Assembly: GCA_035512575.1 (NCBI GenBank) | Contig: DATKDT010000160.1 | Span: forward strand, 1-18,817 | Source of the DNA: JALYRV01 sp035512575 | GTDB taxonomy: Bacteria > Acidobacteriota > Vicinamibacteria > Vicinamibacterales > SCN-69-37 | Direction of reading: 5' to 3' | Length of the DNA: 18,817 nt | Shown: piece by piece, positions 13,680 through 18,817 of the stretch | Position numbering within the stretch: position 1 is the first letter of the stretch | How the letters are laid out: the number at the start of each line of letters is the position of its first letter | Made by a program: the position numbers and the translations under genes | The notes under the pieces: model-generated | Told to the model about the DNA's origin: nothing | What the model saw: only the letters and a program-made list of their open reading frames with translations | The model's database searches: none

Positions 13680-15331
13680 TGGTCAAACCCGTCCTGCTCG
13701 CCGTCGACGACGACCGTGAGGTGCTTGCGGCGGTCGAGCGGGATCTGCGCCGGCATTACCGGGCCCGCTATCGCGTCGTCTCCGCCGCGTCGGGCCAGGA
13801 GGCGCTGGAGGCGGTGCGCGAGCTGAAACGGCGCGGCGCCGCGGTCGCGCTCTTCCTGGTCGATCAGCGGATGCCCGTGATGGCGGGCACGCAGTTCCTG
13901 ATCGAGGCGCAGAAGCTGTTTCCAGAGGCCCGGAAGGTGCTGCTCACCGCCTACGCCGACACCGACGCCGCGATCGCGGCCATCAACGAGATCGGCCTGG
14001 ATCATTACCTGATGAAGCCGTGGGATCCGCCGGAGCAGCGGCTCTATCCGGTGCTCGACGACCTGCTCGAGGAGTGGGCCGCGAGCGTGCGGCTGCCGTA
14101 CGAGGGCGTGCGCGTGGCGGGATCGCGCTGGTCGCCCCAGAGCTTCGTGACGCGCGACTTCCTGTCGCGCAACCGGATTCCCTATCAGTGGATCGACATC
14201 GACACCGACGCCCCGACCCGGGAGCTCGTGATGTCGACCGCCGGCGATCTTTCCCGCCTGCCGGTCGTCCTCTTTCCGGACGGCGGCCACCTGATCGCGC
14301 CGACGACCGCCGAGCTCGCGCAAAAGGTTGGTCTCCAGACGCTGGCGAAGCTTCCCTTCTATGACGTCGTCATCGCGGGCGGAGGGCCGGCCGGTCTTGC
14401 CGCGGCGGTCTATGGCGCGTCGGAAGGCCTCAAGACGCTGCTGATCGAGCAGGACGCGACGGGCGGCCAGGCGGGCACGAGCTCGCTCATCGAGAATTAC
14501 CTCGGATTTCCGTCGGGTGTGACGGGCGCGGAGCTCGCGCACCGCGCGACGGCGCAGGCGCGGCGCTTCGGGGCGGAGCTGCTCGTGGGCCACGCGGTCG
14601 CCGGGGCGCGCCGCGAAGATCCGTATCGCATCGTGCAGCTGTCGAACGGCACGGAAGTGTCGTGCCACGCGCTCGTGATTGCCAGCGGCATGACGGTGCG
14701 GCAGCTCGATGTCCCTGGGCTGGCGCCGCTCATCGGCGCGGGCGTGTACTACGGCGCGGCGCCGACGGAGGCCGCGCTGGCGCAGGACCAGGACGTCTGC
14801 GTGGTCGGCGGCGCGAACTCGGCAGGACAGGGCGCGCTGTTCCTGTCGCGCTATGCGCGCAGCGTCACGATGTTGATTCGCGCCGCGGACCTGCGGACCT
14901 CGATGTCACAGTACCTGATCGATCGCATCGACGCGGCGCCGAACATAAGGGTGCTGACGCGCGTGGAGCTGGCCGCGGTCGCGGGCAACGGCCATCTGGA
15001 ACAGGTGGACGTCCGGCACGCGGAGAGCGGCGCCGCCGAGTCGCTTGGCGCGGCGGCGCTCTTCATCTTCATCGGCGTCGCGCCGCGCACCGAGGCGTTC
15101 GCGGGGTTCGTGCAGACCGACGACAAGGGCTTCGTGATCACCGGCCCCGATCTGCGGCACGCGGGGCGCGGATGGGCGCTCGACCGCGATCCGCTGATGT
15201 TCGAGACCAGCGTGCCCGGCGTGTTTGCGGCCGGCGACGTGCGCGCCGGCGCGAACCGCCGCATTGCCGCCGCCGTGGGCGAGGGCTCGGCGGCAATCTT
15301 TTCCGTGCATCAGTACCTGAAGACCGTCTGA
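13679..15331 (+). CDS. Receiver - glutaredoxin-like - thioredoxin-reductase-like fusion protein
   Basis: A 550-residue three-part protein. Residues 1-130 are a response-regulator receiver: acidic pocket Asp10-Asp12, phospho-acceptor Asp62 (FLVDQRMP), Thr90 and Lys113 (LMKPWD). Residues 140-222 look like a glutaredoxin/thioredoxin fold (GSRWSPQSFVTRDFLSRNRI ... LPVVLFPDGG) with Ser-Pro-Gln where CxxC would be. Residues 228-550 are a FAD/NAD(P)-binding thioredoxin-reductase-like module: GGGPAG (234-239), TGGQAGTSS, NAD(P) motif GGANSAG (377-383) and GVFAAGD (514-520). The TrxR CxxC is absent; its site reads VYYGAAPTEA. A kinase-controlled flavin oxidoreductase is inferred. Its start overlaps the kinase stop, and its stop is 9 nt from the convergent PQQ dehydrogenase stop. 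Confidence 0.9.
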   Translation: MVKPVLLAVDDDREVLAAVERDLRRHYRARYRVVSAASGQEALEAVRELKRRGAAVALFLVDQRMPVMAGTQFLIEAQKLFPEARKVLLTAYADTDAAIAAINEIGLDHYLMKPWDPPEQRLYPVLDDLLEEWAASVRLPYEGVRVAGSRWSPQSFVTRDFLSRNRIPYQWIDIDTDAPTRELVMSTAGDLSRLPVVLFPDGGHLIAPTTAELAQKVGLQTLAKLPFYDVVIAGGGPAGLAAAVYGASEGLKTLLIEQDATGGQAGTSSLIENYLGFPSGVTGAELAHRATAQARRFGAELLVGHAVAGARREDPYRIVQLSNGTEVSCHALVIASGMTVRQLDVPGLAPLIGAGVYYGAAPTEAALAQDQDVCVVGGANSAGQGALFLSRYARSVTMLIRAADLRTSMSQYLIDRIDAAPNIRVLTRVELAAVAGNGHLEQVDVRHAESGAAESLGAAALFIFIGVAPRTEAFAGFVQTDDKGFVITGPDLRHAGRGWALDRDPLMFETSVPGVFAAGDVRAGANRRIAAAVGEGSAAIFSVHQYLKTV

Positions 15332-15340
15332 ACCAGACAC
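15332..15340. other. Nine-base convergent gap between the fusion gene and the PQQ dehydrogenase gene
   Basis: Two operons end tail-to-tail with only nine bases between stop codons. A small hairpin GTCTG-AAC-CAGAC (15326-15338) straddles the gap, but it is short and has no T-run, so it is a weak candidate for a bidirectional terminator. Confidence 0.3.
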
Positions 15341-17398
15341 CTACGGCAGCGCCAGCGCGATGTAGCCGCCCTGCACCGCGAGCACGATGTACTGCTTGCC
15401 GCCGTGCATGTAGGTCATGATGCCGTACTCGCCGCGCAGCGGCGTCGGCACCTTGCCGACACGGCGGCCGGTCTTCTTGTCGATCGCGAAGAGATGCGGC
15501 TGATTGTCGCTCGTCAGCCCGGTGGCGAAGAGCAGTGTCGACGTCGCCATCATCGCGGCATGTCCGCTCCGTCCCGGGTCTGGGACGTTGTGCCCCTCGA
15601 GCAGCGGATGGTTCCTGATGTTCTCCGTCGCTTCGCCGTTCGGGATCGTCCACAGATGCTCGCCGGTGTTGAGGTCGATGGCGATGATGCGGCCGTAGGG
15701 TCCCTTCCAGATCGACAGGCCGTCGATCGTCGACGGCGCGCGGCCCCCGCGGCTGCCCGTGACCGTCCAGTCCACGATCGTCCTGCCGGTGGGCTGCTTG
15801 AGCGTCGCATCGCCCTCCGTGCCGGGAATCAGCAGGCGGTTGCCGCAACCGCTCGTCGAGGTGATGAAGATCACGCCGGCCGCCGGATCGGCCGCCGGCG
15901 GGCCGGTGATGTTCACGCCGCCCACGTCGCCCGGACAATACATGAACTTCGTCTTGCCCTCAGCATTGCCGCGATGCACCGGCGGGTTGAAGAAGGGCGA
16001 GAACAGATCGTTCTCCTTCGCGAGCGCAAGCGCGCGTGCCTTCAGTTCGGGTGTGTAGTCGATCAGGTGGCTCTCATCGCGGCCCTGCAGATCGTACGGC
16101 GCGGGCCGGGTCGGATGCGGCTGCGTCGTCGCCAGCTTCTCGCCCGGCACGGTCGACGCCGGCACCGGCCTCTCTTCGATCGGCCAGATCGGCTGGCCGT
16201 TCTCGCGATTGAACGAGTACAGGAACGCCTGCTTCGTCGCCTGGAACACTCCCGGGATGCGGCGGCCATTGACGTTGACGTCCATCAGCACCGGCGCGAC
16301 GGGCGTGTCGTAGTTCCAGATGTCGTGATGCACCAGCTGGTAATGCCAGACGCGCTTGCCAGTCTGCACGTCGAGGGCGAGCAGCGTCGTGCTGAACAGG
16401 TTGTCGCCGGGACGGAAGCCCCCATAGAAGTCGATCGTCGCGCCGTTCGTGCCGATGTAGACGAGGCCGCGCTCCGGATCCGCGGAGATCGGCGCCCATG
16501 ACGAAACGTCGCCGGTCCAGCGCCACGCATCGTTCTCCCATGTCTCGTGGCCAGCCTCCCCGGGACGCGGGATGACGTGGAACTTCCACTTGAACGCGCC
16601 GGTCTTCGCGTCGTAGCCCATGATGTCGCCGGGCACGTTCTCGATGCGCGTCTGGTAGTAGCCCTGCTCGTGGGAGTTGTTGATGATGACCACGCCGTTG
16701 ACGACGATCGGTGGCGAGGAGCTGGTGACGTGGCCGATCTCGATCGGCACCCCGACGTTCGGATCGTACGGCTGACCATGTTTCTCCCAGGGCTCCCAGC
16801 CTTTGATCAAGTCCTTGACCAGGTCGACCGACCCGGTGGTTGGGAAGCCCTGCAAGGGAATGCCGCCGCCGAAGCCCGCGAGAGGCTTGCCGGTATCGGC
16901 GTCGAGCGCATGCAGGAAGAACGCGGCGGTGATGACGTAGACGACGCCGCGGCCGTCGATCTCCGCGTAGGCGACGCCCTTGCCGTGGTTGAAGCGCGGC
17001 GAATAGGTTCGGCGGAACGTCTCGGGCTCCTGGAACGTCCAGAGCGTCTTGCCGGTCGCCGGATCCATCGCGACGACGGTGCGCGTCGGTCCGGCCGTGG
17101 TGATGAGCTTCCCGTTGGCGTAGATCGGCAGGTTGCGCGGCAGCGATTCGCCGCCGAGATCCACGGGCGAGTCGGCGCCCTTCCACTGCCAGGCGACACT
17201 GACACGCTCGAAATTCGAGGCGTCGATCTGCGAAAGCGGCGAGAAGCGAGTGGAGCTGGCGTCGCCGTTGATACCGCGCCACTCTCCTGCCGTGTTGCCG
17301 CGGACGCCTGACGGCGAATCGGCCGGCGGCTGTTGCTGCCGGTCCGAGGGGATCGACAGACCGAAGAACACGATCGCCACACCGAACGCTGCACGCAT
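15341..17398 (-). CDS. PQQ-dependent dehydrogenase (quinoprotein, glucose/alcohol dehydrogenase-like)
   Basis: A 685-residue periplasmic eight-bladed propeller enzyme oxidising a sugar or alcohol with pyrroloquinoline quinone. A short signal peptide (MRAAFGVAIVFFGLSI) is followed by GEWRGINGDASSTRFSPL, repeated A(L/M)D-x-TGK-x-LW blade motifs, HETWENDAWRWTGDVSSWAP and QLVHHDIWNYDTPVAP (354-369). The residue after the Trp in that motif is Asn362, where I recall Asp in related enzymes. No heme motif and no N-terminal membrane helices, so it needs a separate acceptor, presumably the cytochrome c encoded 2 nt upstream. The frame is open to 17605, but the ATG at 17398 is chosen because AGGAGAT precedes it at correct spacing and it begins at the signal peptide. 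Substrate unknown. Confidence 0.93.
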   Translation of the reverse strand: MRAAFGVAIVFFGLSIPSDRQQQPPADSPSGVRGNTAGEWRGINGDASSTRFSPLSQIDASNFERVSVAWQWKGADSPVDLGGESLPRNLPIYANGKLITTAGPTRTVVAMDPATGKTLWTFQEPETFRRTYSPRFNHGKGVAYAEIDGRGVVYVITAAFFLHALDADTGKPLAGFGGGIPLQGFPTTGSVDLVKDLIKGWEPWEKHGQPYDPNVGVPIEIGHVTSSSPPIVVNGVVIINNSHEQGYYQTRIENVPGDIMGYDAKTGAFKWKFHVIPRPGEAGHETWENDAWRWTGDVSSWAPISADPERGLVYIGTNGATIDFYGGFRPGDNLFSTTLLALDVQTGKRVWHYQLVHHDIWNYDTPVAPVLMDVNVNGRRIPGVFQATKQAFLYSFNRENGQPIWPIEERPVPASTVPGEKLATTQPHPTRPAPYDLQGRDESHLIDYTPELKARALALAKENDLFSPFFNPPVHRGNAEGKTKFMYCPGDVGGVNITGPPAADPAAGVIFITSTSGCGNRLLIPGTEGDATLKQPTGRTIVDWTVTGSRGGRAPSTIDGLSIWKGPYGRIIAIDLNTGEHLWTIPNGEATENIRNHPLLEGHNVPDPGRSGHAAMMATSTLLFATGLTSDNQPHLFAIDKKTGRRVGKVPTPLRGEYGIMTYMHGGKQYIVLAVQGGYIALALP

Positions 17399-17400
17399 AC

Positions 17401-17850
17401 CTATCTCCTTGGCAGATACAGCCGAATCTTCCTGAGTGCCGCGCTGTCTGCCGGCAGCGGTGTCTTTCCCGGCGGCGCGCCGTTGATCTTCAGGATGTAC
17501 GAGATGACCTGAACGTAATCCTGAGACTCGAGACTGCCCGGCTCGCTCTTGGGCATCGTGTCGATGACGAGATCGAACAGCTTCGAGACCGGCGCGCCAT
17601 TCCACTTGTCGCGGAAGTCCCGCGCCGCGTACGTGCCGGCCGGGTGGCAGGAGACGCAGAAGGTCATGTACACCTGCTCACCCTTGGCGGCCTGCGCGGC
17701 CGTGTACACGCCGCTTGCCGTGGACAGCACCGCGGGCGGCTTCACGGGCGCGGCGGCCTTCCTGGGCGGCGCCGACTGCGCGGCGCCGGCCGCGAGTGCG
17801 CCGGTGAGCGTGAACCCGATGGCCGTGAACAGGAGCGTGCGCGTGAGCAT
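17401..17850 (-). CDS. Cytochrome c of the PQQ dehydrogenase operon
   Basis: A 149-residue single-heme cytochrome with signal peptide (LLFTAIGFTLTGALAAGAA), a Pro/Ala/Lys linker, VYTAAQAAKGEQVY and heme motif CVSCH (65-69); Met99 in VIDTMPKSEPGSL is the likely distal ligand. It is the probable electron acceptor for the PQQ dehydrogenase. Its final codons carry the AGGAGAT ribosome-binding site of that gene, whose ATG is 2 nt past this stop. It lies 4 nt after the stop of the propeller-protein gene, so all three form one operon. It is recognisably related to the Mo-operon cytochrome (7355-7774). Confidence 0.92.
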   Translation of the reverse strand: MLTRTLLFTAIGFTLTGALAAGAAQSAPPRKAAAPVKPPAVLSTASGVYTAAQAAKGEQVYMTFCVSCHPAGTYAARDFRDKWNGAPVSKLFDLVIDTMPKSEPGSLESQDYVQVISYILKINGAPPGKTPLPADSAALRKIRLYLPRR

Positions 17851-17854
17851 CCGT

Positions 17855-18817
17855 CTAGCGATCCGCCTTCACGTATTTCTTCAGCGCGCGCTGTCCGACC
17901 TCGGCCCCGTAGATGTTGCCGGCGGCGTCGACCGCCACGCCTTCCGCGGAGCTCGTGCTCGGCGGGTTCGGTTCCGGGTCCGGAATCAGCGCGATGACCT
18001 TGCCGTCGCGGATGCTGCCAACCCGGATGCCGCGCGGCCAGTCGGTGCGGCTGCGCGCGCTGCCGACCGACCCCGACTCCGAGTCGGCGACGTACATCAT
18101 GTCGTTGCCGTCGATGAAGATGCCGCTGGGCCGGCTGAACTGGTGCCACTCCTCGAGGAACGTCCCGTTCTTGTCGACGATCTGGATCCGGTTGTTGCTG
18201 CGGTCGGCGACGAACAGCCGGCCCTTCGAATCGAACGCGAGGCCGTGCGGCTGATCGAACTCGCCCGGACCGGCGCCTTTCTTGCCGAATTCGCGCAGGT
18301 ACTTGCCGGTGCGATCGAACACGACGATCCGCGCGTTGTTGCCGCCGTGGCCCTCGGCGACATAGATGTCGCCGTTGGTGTCGGTGACGATGTCGTTCGG
18401 CTGGTAGAAGCCTTCGGCGCCCGTGCCGCCGCCGGCGGCGCCGAGCGTCAGCAGCCGCGTGCCGTCGGGGCTGAACTTGAAGACCTGGTGGCCGATGAGC
18501 TTCGACGGCGCGGGCGGTAGCGGCGTATCGGGTGCGGCGCCGCGCGGGCGGCGGGGCCGGTTGTCCTGCCCATCGGTCACCCAGATGTTGCCGTCGCGGT
18601 CCACGTGGATGCCGTGCGGGAAGATCATCAGCCCGCGCGCGAAGCTGGTGACGAGCCTGCCGTCCCTGTCGAATTTCAGCATGACCGGCAGATCCGACCC
18701 GAGGCAGGAGTTGGCCCCGCAGCGCTCGGCGACCCAGATCGACGTGCCGTCCCTGTCGATATCGACCGCGCTGGTCGCCCCCCAGGTGCGTCCCTCGGGC
18801 ATTTTCGCCCAGCCTTC
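17855..18817 (-). CDS. NHL-repeat / six-bladed beta-propeller protein (partial, 5' end outside window)
   Basis: At least 320 residues, running off the right edge, so the start and any signal peptide are missing. It has repeated propeller blades of NHL type: PHGIHVDRDGNIWVTD, QPNDIVTDTNGDIYVAEG, QPHGLAFDSKGRLFVADRSN, RPSGIFIDGNDMMYVADSES and SAEGVAVDAAGNIYGAEV. The overall pattern resembles proteins annotated as peptidyl-alpha-hydroxyglycine alpha-amidating-lyase-like, but catalytic assignment is not justified from what I see; a binding or scaffolding propeller is equally possible. It is first or at least upstream in the operon with cytochrome c and PQQ dehydrogenase. Confidence 0.85.
   Translation of the reverse strand, partial: EGWAKMPEGRTWGATSAVDIDRDGTSIWVAERCGANSCLGSDLPVMLKFDRDGRLVTSFARGLMIFPHGIHVDRDGNIWVTDGQDNRPRRPRGAAPDTPLPPAPSKLIGHQVFKFSPDGTRLLTLGAAGGGTGAEGFYQPNDIVTDTNGDIYVAEGHGGNNARIVVFDRTGKYLREFGKKGAGPGEFDQPHGLAFDSKGRLFVADRSNNRIQIVDKNGTFLEEWHQFSRPSGIFIDGNDMMYVADSESGSVGSARSRTDWPRGIRVGSIRDGKVIALIPDPEPNPPSTSSAEGVAVDAAGNIYGAEVGQRALKKYVKADR

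Noticed and set aside
15326..15338. Hairpin between the convergent genes as a terminator
   Set aside because: Only five base pairs and no T-tract; kept only as a note.
1..18817. CRISPR arrays, tRNA or rRNA genes, integrases, toxin-antitoxin or phage genes
   Set aside because: Looked for regular spaced repeats, tRNA-like cloverleaf ends and typical mobile-element proteins; none were seen apart from the REP-like palindrome and the octamer tracts.

Overview
The window is GC-rich, densely packed bacterial DNA. The gene content is a Mo-hydroxylase with its own cytochrome c, a PQQ dehydrogenase with an NHL-propeller protein and cytochrome c, and a YtrA-type GntR/ABC cassette. Together with GT-rich octamer repeats and a REP-like palindrome, this fits a soil or sediment acidobacterium, perhaps of the Vicinamibacteria. 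That assignment is inference from gene content and style; there is no rRNA or marker gene here to prove it.

Layout. Positions 1-413 hold no convincing gene but contain a perfect 14-bp-arm palindrome (171-203) nested in a larger degenerate inverted repeat. Positions 414-2680 (minus) are a two-gene LemA / DUF2207 membrane-protein operon, bracketed by G-run octamer repeats in opposite orientation. Positions 2821-3203 (minus) hold two small overlapping frames, the downstream one resembling the C-terminal half of a four-helix-bundle (S23/IVP) protein; this may be a frameshifted gene. Positions 3308-4642 (plus) encode a sodium:dicarboxylate/amino-acid symporter.

Positions 4675-8345 (plus) are a tight Mo-hydroxylase operon: 2Fe-2S subunit (IorA-like), Tat-exported molybdopterin subunit (IorB-like), cytochrome c and a MocA-like nucleotidyltransferase. 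Positions 8402-11134 are an autoregulated-looking GntR / ABC ATPase / ABC permease cassette with a 16-bp perfect palindromic operator on its promoter. It separates the Mo-hydroxylase genes from their usual maturation partner XdhC (11197-12294). XdhC in turn overlaps a soluble histidine kinase with an N-terminal cyclic-nucleotide-binding-like domain (12291-13679), which overlaps a receiver-glutaredoxin-like-thioredoxin-reductase-like triple fusion (13679-15331). This last pair, a two-component system whose output module is a flavoprotein, is the most unusual item in the window.

Positions 15341-18817 (minus, convergent with the fusion gene) are a second periplasmic oxidation operon: NHL/6-bladed propeller protein (5' end outside the window), cytochrome c and PQQ-dependent dehydrogenase. 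The two cytochromes c are visibly related, so the same electron-acceptor module seems to serve both the Mo enzyme and the PQQ enzyme. Several genes have a -10-like hexamer only 10-14 nt before the start codon and no Shine-Dalgarno, suggesting leaderless or near-leaderless mRNAs.
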